A stretch of DNA of 64,000 bases from Atherix ibis (Eukaryota; Arthropoda; Insecta; Diptera; Athericidae). The notes under the pieces were generated by a model. The model was not told the origin of the DNA, made no database searches, and saw only the letters and a program-made list of their open reading frames with translations. The position numbers and the translations under genes were made by a program. The first letter of the stretch is position 1; every line of letters starts with the position of its first letter. Positions 54,322 through 64,000 of this stretch are shown in pieces. The stretch spans positions 50,729,920 through 50,793,919 of the forward strand of contig OY282606.1 in NCBI GenBank assembly GCA_958298945.1, given 5' to 3'.

Positions 54322-57300
54322 TATTGTATTAAAGGCCTTATTACCAATTATCGAGTCAATCTACAGTTTAGGTGATATTAAGATTTTGTCAATCTTTTGA
54401 CTGTCTTAATAAAGGATCGAAAGTTAATTTTGGTAGCCTAGGTTAACTATTCATTGTTTATGTCTTTTTCGATGTTAATAGTTTTATGCAAAACGCAAAT
54501 TATGCCATGCGAAATTGCATCATTTTTCATTTATTTCTTTTTGTTGACTTGTTATTTACATTAGTCAACAGATTGTATGTATTGTCTATTAATTGTGCAA
54601 TAATTCATTAGAAATAAATGGACGCCACTTAATATTTTTGCTATATCCTAAATTTTTAACATCGAATATGAAGAGCGAATTTTTCCTCTTTAGCGTTGTT
54701 TATCCACAGACTTTATGTGAAAAGAAGAACTGAATTGTTTTGAATATATTGCCTTGATGGGGATACATACTAACAATTAGACGTTCTTCTTTTCTGTATA
54801 ATAGAAACTGAATGCTGGATGTTTTTCACATTAGTTCCTTGTAATATAATAGAACTAAAATTGAACTAAAGTTAAGTATATGAAAAGTATAGTAGGAATA
54901 AGAATAGCACAATATATGGAGGTTTTTGTAAGCTGAATAACTGCGTTTATTAAGGCTGGTTGTTATTATAAGTTCACGTTGTTTCTAGTGAAGGAGTATT
55001 TAGAGTCATATCTCTAACTTATACTCATTTACAATATCAGCGCAGTTCATTTTCATCCTTGTAGAACTAGTACTGACTGGTTGACTTACTTACTGGCTGA
55101 CTGAGAAATCTGATGCTTCCAGGATTAATTACCTCATTAAGATAAAAGGAAGTTAGGTTGACTAATAACAGGGCATCTCATCCATACACATATATATAAT
55201 TATTACTCAGTGGAGCCTTTTGCTTGTTATTCTAAAAATATTGCGTTCCATATTCCATACACTACACGTATACTTCATATTACATACGAGCATATTTCTT
55301 GTTCATAAGGTTTTGGTACTCTTTCTCATATTCGTATGGACTTTGGTGTCCTTTTAATTTTTCCTCTCTTCACTTAGTACTATCCTTATTTCTTATGCAT
55401 ATAATCGTACTTTATTTTATATGGAATATGAAAGAAAAATGACTCCACTTTTCATATTGAATATGAAAACGAATATAATACCGAGAGCCATTGCTAATAC
55501 ATGAGAACATATGGACGTTAGATACGTAGTATGTACAAGGACGAAATATGAATACCCTTTTGCAATTGAAAGCTTGTTAAAGGTAATGCTTTTTTTTTGC
55601 TTAGCCAGAATTTAGGTTAGGTTAGAAATTCATGTACAAAACTTAGAAATTTACCATCCAACATAGCTACAGCTATAATGCTATACTGTATTTCAAATTA
55701 AGACTCGAAAGTAGCGGACTATAATTTTCCATTTCCCTTTCCAATTTGCCTTAACTTATTCTCTGTGTGAAAAGCATCTCTACGTTATTTGTTTTCTTTA
55801 ACACATCCCTCCCTTCTATTGGTTATACACGTATAAAAAGAACACCTCGAGTAAGCATATACTTAAGCACCTTCTTCTATCTAAAATTACGAATATGAAT
55901 ATATTCTAAATCTCTTTATACGCTCATACATAGGCCAATATACACTTGATGCTTTTATATCTTCTAGGCTCATGTTTCATATAAATTCTTATAGATGATG
56001 GGTTCATTCCGTAGGTGGTTGAGCAAAATAGTTATATCAATGAAAGGGTGTAGAAGCAAACCAAACCATAACCACTCACAACGATTCATTTTTCACACTC
56101 TAGTTAAGTCAAAATAATCTACGTTCAAGTGTATGTTGTTTATGGAAAAATGAAAAAAAAAAAACAAAAAATTTAAATCAACTTGATTCTGAAATGCTCT
56201 ATCTAGTAAAAGTGCTCTGAGCAACAAGAGTGTGAAAAAGGGTGGAAAATGGCAGAAACCTTGAAAGAACCAAATTGGGAAGCTGCAGAGAGATTCGTAA
56301 TGATAATACCATATGTAAGAATGAAAGGTAGAGAAAAAACGAAAGAGAAATCGAGTACAAGTGATGAAATTAAAATTTATTAAAGGATGAAACATGTATG
56401 AATTTTAATAGCAAAACTCCATGCGAGCAAATATCATGTCGAACGAAATATGGAATATCTGTTACGTCTTGTGAACATAGCTTTAATTAAATTTTGCTGT
56501 TTTTGAGTCAGTCATTCCATATTAACAAAGAGCAGTTTTATAACATATTCTCATCTGTACTTTAGTTTCTTTATACTCGTTTGTAGATGGCGCTCTCGAT
56601 GTTTTTGTGTTAACGCGGTAGAATCGTGAATTTTTGGTAAAAATTTTTATCGTAACTCTTACCCAGCTGCACATATCTTATGTCAAATACCGTATTCCGT
56701 ATGTGGGAACTTGAATTTTTCTCGTACATAATTTTGTTCGTTTGCATTAGGCCTCTATGCCTTATGATGTTATGATTTCATGAATCCCATTGCCATTTCT
56801 CCACGGGAATCTCAACATAATTCTGAAGCTTGATTACAAATGGTCGTATCTCTTTCGTTGGTAAACTAATGCGACAAGTAACATGTTGACACTTGCTTTT
56901 ACCCTAACCTTTTACCATATTTTTTTTCCACACAAATACACAGATTTTTGTATAAAAAATTTCGACATACAGATATATCTTTTATCCCACACCTAATATA
57001 TGGTATTACGGAACGATGTTCATCTCAACATATCCGTCGAACCAGGCATCCAAATATATACTGTATGAAACTAAAATAAAAGCAATTTCGCGTACCTATT
57101 CGTACTTAAATTCATTAATTTAAAAAGGTTTTTCCTTGCTTATATTAGGAAAGGGTATGTGCGAAGGCATAGTGAGAAGGAAGTGAGCTAACGAAAAGTT
57201 CGTTAATTCTCAAAACATGGACTAAATAACAGATTCAATGATACAACGCCACTAAGAAATCCCAACGCTATGAATTTATTTTATTAAATCATAATTTGTA

Positions 57301-57928
57301 TGTGACATCATTAGTGGATGAAACAGAAAATATGTATTTTTAGATGATTAAATTGTTACATTTATAATTACTACATTGGGGAATACAAGTAAAGCATACG
57401 ATAAGAAAAAAGTAAAGTGTAGATTGTCACTGAAAGGTATGGGAAAATATACCATATATAATGACTCCGATAAGTACCATATAGTCTGAAATTTAAAATA
57501 GCTTTTGTATTTTGTAAATTCCCAAGAAAACAGCTCAACTGTAATGTTTTTCTTTTATTGTCATTGTAAGAAAAGAAAATATTAATAAAAGAAGACATGA
57601 GTTATTTTATACGATTTATAAACTTTTCCGCAAAATATACAAAAAAAAAACAATTTAAATCCTAACGTTGGATATTCGATTAGGATCCTCCGAGTCCATA
57701 CAGAAAAGCTGTCATGTCAATCATTAGGTATCACTAATTTTTTGAGAGTGGAATATCGTTTGCAGGTCCTTTTATTATGTAGTATTCTCTATAGTTTATG
57801 TATAGAACCAACTATTAGTTCTTTTACCAAATGCGGATAGGACAATTTCAAGTTGTACGCAATAATTTGTTTTATTATACGATTATGTTTCATATCGGAA
57901 TATTTGTAATTTTTGTAAATTTTGGTTA
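54322..57928. other. AT-rich non-coding stretch, probably unique host DNA
   Basis: The longest interval without transposon text. No protein is recognised. The 100-codon minus-strand open frame at 56093-56395 is phenylalanine-rich, as expected from A/T runs, and I do not support it as a gene. Confidence 0.5.
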
Positions 57929-58434
57929 TACCAGGTGTATAAGCTTAAATCTGTTGCTTTTCAGTCAAAAAAACACATGTTTCGTAGAAAGCAAAAACAA
58001 ATTTATTCAAAATACTTGCCCTTGCTAGCTACATGTTTTTCCCATCTCTCGTGAAATTTTTGGATACAACGCCAAAAATTCCTTCTCTCTCGAGGCAAAC
58101 CAATCATCAAGCCATTTTCAGACGTCTTCGTAAGAATCGAAGTGCTGCTCAGCGAGCGCGTGGCCCACCGACGAAAACAGGTGGTAGTCGGAAGGGGCCT
58201 GGTCTGGTGAATGAGCGGAGTGGGGTAGCACCTTCCAGTTGAGTGCCTCTAAGTAGTTTAGAACCATTTTTCGACGTGTGCGATGGTGCGTTGTCGTGCA
58301 GGAAAATCAGCTTGTCATGTCTTTGTTGATAATCCGTCCTTTTTTCACGCAGAGCACAGTGCAATTTGATCAGTTATTGGTGGTAGCGGTGGGCATTGGC
58401 AGTTTCACCAGGTTTCAACATCTCATAGTAGAAA
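57929..58434 (-). mobile_element. Element C5: 3' half of a family C mariner
   Basis: It starts with the family C end TACCAGGTGTATAAGCTTAA and carries minus-strand coding text back to YYEMLKPGET-type sequence. It stops near 58434 at a short tandem repeat (AAGGTTTCATAAAATG twice, 58433-58474). The 5' half and its inverted repeat are missing. Confidence 0.85.
58002..58432 (-). pseudogene. C-terminal transposase fragment of C5
   Basis: Minus-strand text includes LHRALREKRTDYQQRHDKLI, the second catalytic motif FLHDNAPSHTSK, then out of frame SDYHLF and EQHFDSYEDV, WFASRE, and a C-terminus matching GKYFE at 58002. The first aspartate and all DNA-binding parts are missing. Confidence 0.78.
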
Positions 58435-58474
58435 GGTTTCATAAAATGAAAAAATTGAAAGGTTTCATAAAATG
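58433..58474. repeat. Short tandem repeat next to C5
   Basis: AAAGGTTTCATAAAATG occurs twice, separated by AAAAAATTG, exactly where the C5 similarity ends. It may mark the break that removed the rest of C5. Confidence 0.75.
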
Positions 58475-59594
58475 GTAACCGAAAACTTGTAAAGATTTTA
58501 GTAACCACATAAACTTTCCTTTTCAGCTTCCTACCTTGTGGATTGCAGCACCCTTTCAGTCTCCTATCTTGTGAATTGCAGGATTAGAGTTGTTTTTTAT
58601 TATTTTATTTTTATATTTATTCACTTGATGCTAAACATTTATATGTAGCCTAGTAGATGTCTTTTACCTAGTAGATGCCGATGCTTTCACATATAAACTT
58701 CTTAAGTCCACAGTGCAAGTATGCAGACACACAGGTGGGATTCTAATTCACGGATAAGATTCTACTATAAGGGATATTTATGAAATTTGGTGTTAAAGAC
58801 ACTTATAAATAGACGTTACCCTAAAAGAAGGAATAGTGTATGCGAGGCATTCTTACAGAATCCTTTAGGTAATGTAGAGAGTGAAAGAATTAGAAAAATA
58901 CGGTGCTTATAGAGCAATCATTTAAAAAGCAATATCATAACTAAAATTTATTCACATTCCTTGAATTCTGTGTTAAAACTATTATGTCCATTAAAGCCTT
59001 TTAACGTTGTTTTTATTTCAAATCTTTAATCTATTATACAAACTTTTATTGAACATATTTAAACAACCTAAATGGGATAATTATGCACAATAATAAAAGC
59101 ATGCACGATTTACTCGTAAAACTTTACTTATAGGTCATTTTACGAATTTCTTTCTTATTTCATTCATTCATTTAACGGCAAATATTCCCTGCTTCTCCAC
59201 TAAAGCAAACCCACATTCGCACTGTTTAAATTATTTGAAGAAAGATTTTATTTTTTCTTCATTTTGGCAAATATTGTTAATGTCATGTTTGATTTAATCT
59301 TTTCCATCATAAAATAATTTCCACCCTCTCACCATACTACAATATATTAAAAATAATTTGTACCAATTTTCAATCAAATCTAATTAATTTGGTAACATTT
59401 ACGAGTTAGTAATAAAGCGTGAAGTTTATCAAAGAAAACGAATAGACATGTTGCCGCAGAAATTACTTCATAGCATCCTTACGACCTTCAACTACGGGCA
59501 TAATGGAACAATGATGGCTCTTTAATTTTAGTACCAATAAAAAGAGTATTAATGGTTGCATAAACTTTAATACCCGACACGAACGGCAGTGAGT

Positions 59595-59715
59595 CTGGTC
59601 GGATTTGAAGTTGTCTGGGCTGGGTTTGCTTTGGGACGATTTAGTCTGAGATGAGTTGTTTTGGGATGGTTTAGTCTGAGACGATTCTGTCTGATCTGCT
59701 CCCATTTGGTCTGTT
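59595..59715. repeat. Degenerate short repeat (TTTAGTCTGAGA type)
   Basis: Variants such as GATTTAGTCTGAGATGAG, GGTTTAGTCTGAGACGAT and CTGTTTTATTCTGAG recur across about 120 bases. This explains the repetitive open frames on the minus strand, which I do not support as genes. Confidence 0.6.
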
Positions 59716-60199
59716 TTATTCTGAGTATGATTCGATATTCTTCTTTCATGCGGAAGCTCGTAAAACGCATTGCACGTAGCATATTCTAGATTTCTGCTAG
59801 CCTTAAATGAATTGAAGAACTTGTGTTGGAAGTGAATCAACACACAATGCTGAAAATGTGAACTTCATGAGTAGAGGTTACTTTATTTAAAGATCAAATT
59901 TTATGATTGAAGGAATTAGCATCATATACTCAAAAAGGAACAAATTTGACGATGTATCAGATTCCAAACCAGACAATTTACAATACTAAAAATTCAACTT
60001 CGAATCTCCTATCTGAATATTATAACCATTTTACGAGAAAGTTATGTTTATCTTATGATGGATATTCTCCGAAATGGGCTAACTGCCTACGATTAGAAGC
60101 ACTACCTTCATAAAAGTCGTAATAGCATAGATTCTTTACAATCACACCAAAACAAAATGAACCGAATTCATCCATTTCCATAGTGTGATAGAATATATG

Positions 60200-60252
60200 G
60201 AATGGTACGAGTATAGAATGGAATGGTATAGTATGGAATGGAATGGAATGGA
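60200..60252. repeat. GGAAT simple repeat
   Basis: Tandem GGAAT and GGTAT variants run together (ATGGAATGGAATGGAATGGA). Confidence 0.85.
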
Positions 60253-60744
60253 AATAAAAACACATAACCCTCGGAATTGCCACTCAAATTTTATGCGGCC
60301 ATTACTCGCGTCGTAAAAGGCGATCAACAGTTGGTTTTATTTTTATGACAAATCAGGATTTGGGTAATTACTAGGTCGCAGAGTCTATGTAGAGTACAGC
60401 ATAAACTTAAGTTAACAGTTTGCACTGGCATATACCGTACTGTGAACAGTTTAGAGAAGTGTATTGCTATTCCGTTGACTAAACAGCTAAAAGGTTCAAC
60501 ATCAACACATTCGCACACCATAAAAGAATCGTTTTCCTTTCAATTGCTGCTTTTTTTTTCTAATTTACTCATTTTTCGTTTTATTATTTTCCCGCTAAAG
60601 AAATTCCTTTTCTGCATTCCCAAAATTTCCGCTTTTACAATACATTTTTACATATTTATTTTTAACACAATGTCCTTTCTCAACAGAAAATTCGTTAGGG
60701 TTGGTCAGAGCTTTTTGCACTTGATTCAAATGCCATTTCGTTTG

Positions 60745-60815
60745 TTCGTTCACTCAGTCAGTCAGTCAGTCACTCATTTGTTCATTGATTCATTCATTTG
60801 TTCATTCGTTTCAGA
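60745..60815. repeat. GTCA and ATTC microsatellites
   Basis: A CAGT run (CTCAGTCAGTCAGTCAGTCA) is followed by interrupted TTCATT units. Confidence 0.8.
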
Positions 60816-61481
60816 TATAAGGGAGGATATCTATTTTTTTTTTGGGGAATGGTGGAAATGAAAATCATATAAAATCACTAACCACCATCACCCGTATTAT
60901 GGCTCGTCAACATAAAATGTGGTCCCAGAGTAATAATTTTTTTTATGGAGTAGACGGACTATAAGTTCACTTGACTTGGTTTAACTTGACTTGGGTTGGC
61001 TTGCCTTACTTTACCGTTGAGGACATGAAAATTATTGTTTCAATAAAATTTTATTGATGTTCTTCTTAGAATTATTGAGTATTAGTATCAGGTGAATATT
61101 GGAATATTGTTTCAATAGTAATTCGATCAAAATGATTTCTTCTGTGTTAGAATTGGTTATGTCTTATGTATTTATTAAAGGGGATTGTTATTATTTATTG
61201 AAAAGGATAAGTTTATGAATACATTATGCTGTTAATAAATATTTTATAAAATTTGGTGAATATGGGGTTTATTACCAATAAAAATTGTAGAAATTTGATA
61301 GCAACAAGTTTAACTAGTTGCACGTATTTATCAGTTATTAAATAATTTCATTTGGTATTTATGTTTTGAAATGGTTTAATGGTTTAAGTGCAAAAAATAT
61401 GTTTTGATATGTTTAAGTATAGTATTTATTAGAACTTGGTGCAAATAATTTTTTATATGCATTTTAAAATATTTTCAATTT

Positions 61482-61532
61482 CATAAATTCTATAAATTTT
61501 ATTTTTCCATAAATTCTATAAATTTTATTTTT
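61482..61532. repeat. 26-bp direct tandem repeat, two copies
   Basis: A unit beginning CATAAATTCTATAAATTTTA occurs at 61482 and again at 61508, almost without mismatches. Confidence 0.85.
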
Positions 61533-61747
61533 AAAGAAAGATTTTTTTAGAGAGTAATTTTAATTACTATTGAAATAATTTGTGGTAAAGCAAACTCATT
61601 AAAAAATCCACAATGGCTTAGATAAATACTTGTTTATATATTATTAACTATTACTCAATATGGTTATGAATGTCGTACTTTAAAAAAATTTTTTTTTAAT
61701 ATTATTAAGATTACAACAAAGTCGAAGGGGACATAGTGAATTTATTC

Positions 61748-63035
61748 TACCAGGTATACAATCTTAAATTCGCTGTTTGGTTAAGGATGGCGTAAGTGAG
61801 CGTATTATGCTACCATGGGCACGCCATACTTTTTTTATGAGTTTGACATCTGTCAACATTAATCAGTGTACATTTTCAGCAATTTCGTACAACAACATAC
61901 GTTTTTCCTTTGGTAATCATGTCTAGTTTGGTGCCAAAAAAAGAGAATATGCGGGAAGCTCTGCTTTTCTGCTTCAATTTGAAGAAATCGGCTGCCGAAT
62001 CGCATCGAATACTTATGGAGGCCTACGGTAACAGTGCTTAATCGGAAACAATGTGACGAAATTGGTTTCGTCGGTTCAAAGATGGTAATTTTGACTTGAG
62101 GGACAACAGGCGTGAAAATCGGCCTAGGAAGGTTGAGGACCATCAATGGCAGGCTGTTTTGGATGAAGACGATACCCAATCGTAAAAACTGCTCGCGGAG
62201 CAATTGGGTGTTAATCTACCAGCCATTTACACGCATCTGCGTACCATGGGGAAAATTGAAAAGATCGGAAAATGGGTGCCGCATGAATTGATCGATAGGC
62301 AGATGGAGCGAAGCCAAAACACAGGCGAAATCTTTCTCGCCAAACAAAAAAGAAAGTCGTTCCTGCATCGGATTGTGATAGGCGATGAAAAGTGGATGTA
62401 TTTCGAGAATCCTAAATGCAAGAAATAGTGGGTTGATCCAGGCCAATCATAAACATCTTCCCCAAGACCAAATCGCTTCGGACGGAAGACGATGCTGTGC
62501 GTTTGGTGGGATCGGCAGGGTATTGTCTACTATGAGATGTTGAAACCTGGTGAAACTGTCAATTCTCACCGCAACTACCAATAACTGATCAAATTGCACC
62601 GTGCTCTGCGTGAAAAAAGGACGAATTATTAACAAAGGCATGACAAGCGGATTTTCCTCCACGACAACGCACCATCGCACACGTCAAAATATGGTTCGAA
62701 ACTACTTGGAGGCACTCAACTGGAAGGTGCTACCCCACTCCGCTTATTCACCAGAACTGGCGCCTTCCGACTACCACCTGTTTTCGTCGGTGGGCCACGC
62801 GCTCGCTGAGCAGCAATTCGATTCTTACGAAGACGTCTGAAAATGGCTTGATGATTGGTTTGCCTCGAGAGAGAAGGAATTTTGCGGCGTTGTATCCAAA
62901 AATTTCACGAGAGATGGGAAAAACGTGTAGCTAGCAAGGGCAAGTATTTTGAATAAATTTGTTTTTGCTTTCTATTAAAAAAAACATGTGTTTTTTTGAC
63001 TAAAAAACAGCGGATTTAAGCTTATATACCCGGTA
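61748..63035 (+). mobile_element. Element C6: full-length family C mariner
   Basis: About 1.29 kb, with both ends: TACCAGGTATACAATCTTAA at the left and TAAGCTTATATACCCGGTA at the right. The leader, gene and 3' part are in the standard order on the plus strand. No large deletion is evident. It is the best copy for reconstructing the layout of the family. Confidence 0.92.
61919..62956 (+). pseudogene. Broken but nearly full-length transposase of C6
   Basis: The ATG at 61919 opens MSSLVPKKENMREALLFCFN. One frame runs through most of the protein but with several single-base stops (after GNSA, after SETM, within DTQS, after NPKCKK). The helix-turn-helix domains and the linker are otherwise complete. 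The first catalytic motif, RIVIGDEKWMYFEN, is intact. LLCVWWDRQGIVYYEML-type text follows, then after a shift FLHDNAPSHTSK (second aspartate) and PELAPSDYHLFSSVGHALAE (third). The end matches SKGKYFE at 62956. The damage is mainly point mutations. Confidence 0.85.
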
Positions 63036-64000
63036 TTTTTTATCTTTAATTTAATACTAAATAAAATAAAAGTTTTCTTAACGTTAATATTAACATACTT
63101 TTGTTAGAACTTAAGTCCATTTATATTATAAGAATTTTTCGAAGAGGTGGAAGAACATTTTTGCTCTAACCAAAATTTATTTTTGTATCCATGGAAATTT
63201 GTTTGTTTCGCTGAAATTAATTATATTTAAATTTGAATGTACTCTCCTCCTTTTTATAAATTTCACCCTTTGTACTGTTTTAGTTATTTCTTCTTTTCAT
63301 GCTCTGATGTTCTCCTTTCTATCCTCCAGAGTTTCTCGTCATGACGGAAAACCTTTTATAATCCACATATTTATACAAAAACTATAAACCCAAATGTACA
63401 TATTCGCAAAATCATATTGTTTCTTAACATTTTTACTTAATACTCGTATGTTCACTAAAAATGTAATACATTTTATCATATCTAGTCCAAGCACTAAAAT
63501 ATAGATGTACTACAAATTACCTTCGCGCATTATACAAGAGCACATACACATATGTTGTAGGTAGTATAATAGTGATACTAACCGTATGTATCACAAAAGT
63601 TCTAATAATTATTTGGCACAACATTGTAATTATTCAAAAAGTTTTTGCTTTTATTTAATAAAAGTGATGCGAAATATTCTAAAGTTACTTCTTTCTAGTT
63701 GAAATTTTACCTTTTATTTTGTAAAATTTAGAGTTGAGTTTTTAACATTACCTATTTTATTGGTAAATAGTCCTAATAAATTTATTTATAAATTTAATCA
63801 GATTATTTTCCAATTTATATTTAATAAGTCTTACTATCAATAGTAATAAAAAGAACGAATAGTAAAAACGAAGTTTGATAAACAGGACCTTTAACTATAT
63901 CCAAAACCACTATCAAAATTCTAAATATTAAAATACTTTATAGTAGAATTTGTCGTTATTTATTTATAAGTAATTTCTATTTAGGTAAAAAAATCGGTTA
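63036..64000. other. AT-rich non-coding stretch
   Basis: No transposon ends or recognised protein. The 62-codon open frame at 63199-63387 is not supported as a gene. Confidence 0.5.

Larger units (their letters stand above)
58475..61747. other. AT-rich non-coding stretch with simple repeats
   Basis: No protein is recognised. It holds a degenerate TCTGGGACGATTTAG-type repeat near 59590-59720, a GGAAT run at 60200-60252, GTCA and ATTC runs at 60745-60815, a CTTGACTTGG-type repeat near 60965-61010, and a 26-bp tandem repeat at 61482-61532. Confidence 0.5.

Noticed and set aside
56093..56395. 100-codon minus-strand frame that looks membrane-like
   Set aside because: It is rich in Phe, Ile and Leu because it reads through A/T runs. 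There is no family similarity.
59463..59843. 126-codon minus-strand frame with repeated Ser/Gln/Thr
   Set aside because: It is produced by the degenerate short repeat at 59595-59715 and can be read in more than one frame.
60200..60252. Start of a satellite array (GGAAT)
   Set aside because: The run is only about 50 bases and ends in unique sequence, so it is a microsatellite.
1..64000. CRISPR array, bacterial operon or phage-like defence system
   Set aside because: There are no regularly spaced repeats, no clustered long genes and no ribosome-binding sites. The transposon families, LINEs and base composition are those of an insect nuclear genome.

Overview
The window looks like insect nuclear DNA, possibly from a fly or midge (order uncertain). 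It is AT-rich and has no operons, no ribosome-binding sites and no host gene that I can recognise. Long AT-rich non-coding stretches separate a dense, layered set of transposable elements. Nearly every readable protein fragment is a transposase or a reverse transcriptase. The element labels used here (A to G, J, S) are mine.

Element families. Family A is a DD34D mariner with ends TACGAGGTCTGTTCAAAAAG (A1 to A4, A5a, A5b, A6 to A8). Family B is a DD34D mariner with ends TACGAGGGTCATTCAAC (B1, B2). Family C is a DD34D mariner with ends TACCAGGTGTATAAGC (C1a, C1b, C2 to C6). Family D is a DD41D rosa-like Tc1/mariner (D1, D2 and a relic D3). Family E is a DD34D mariner (E1, E2). F is a single mariner-like element. 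G is a single mariner resembling Hsmar1/SETMAR. Family J is a Jockey-clade LINE (J1 to J3). S1 is a 910-bp retroposon with a 5S rRNA-derived head.

Layout. 1426-3824: G with B1 inside. 6541-8148: C1a and C1b. 9649-10575: A1. 10826-11912: C2. 14032-16220: A2 with B2 inside. 18106-19564: A3 with an end extension. 21840-26471: E2 with A4 inside, then D1, then E1. 27432-30245: J1 with F inside. 30399-31797: A5a and A5b. 35655-36876: A6. 38330-39935: D3 relic with C3 inside. 40030-41104: D2. 43387-44478: A7, a chimera. 46268-47567: C4. 49783-51745: J2 with S1 inside. 52588-53500: J3. 53507-54321: A8. 57929-58434: C5. 61748-63035: C6. The intervals between them are AT-rich and show only microsatellites, short tandem repeats and hairpins.

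How the parts relate. No autonomous element is evident. B1 alone keeps a long unbroken transposase frame, and it has internal deletions. Several family A copies share the same damage: inverted-end junctions, deletion breakpoints, a frameshift and a stop codon. That pattern suggests already-defective copies were multiplied, either in trans by an active transposase elsewhere or, for some pairs, by duplication of flanking DNA. The nested insertions give a relative order. G, J1, J2, A2, E2 and D3 were in place before B1, F, S1, B2, A4 and C3 landed in them.

The two most unusual items are the long-inverted-repeat derivatives of family A and the 5S rRNA / tRNA-like / endonuclease chimera S1. I found no coherent multi-gene host or microbial system.
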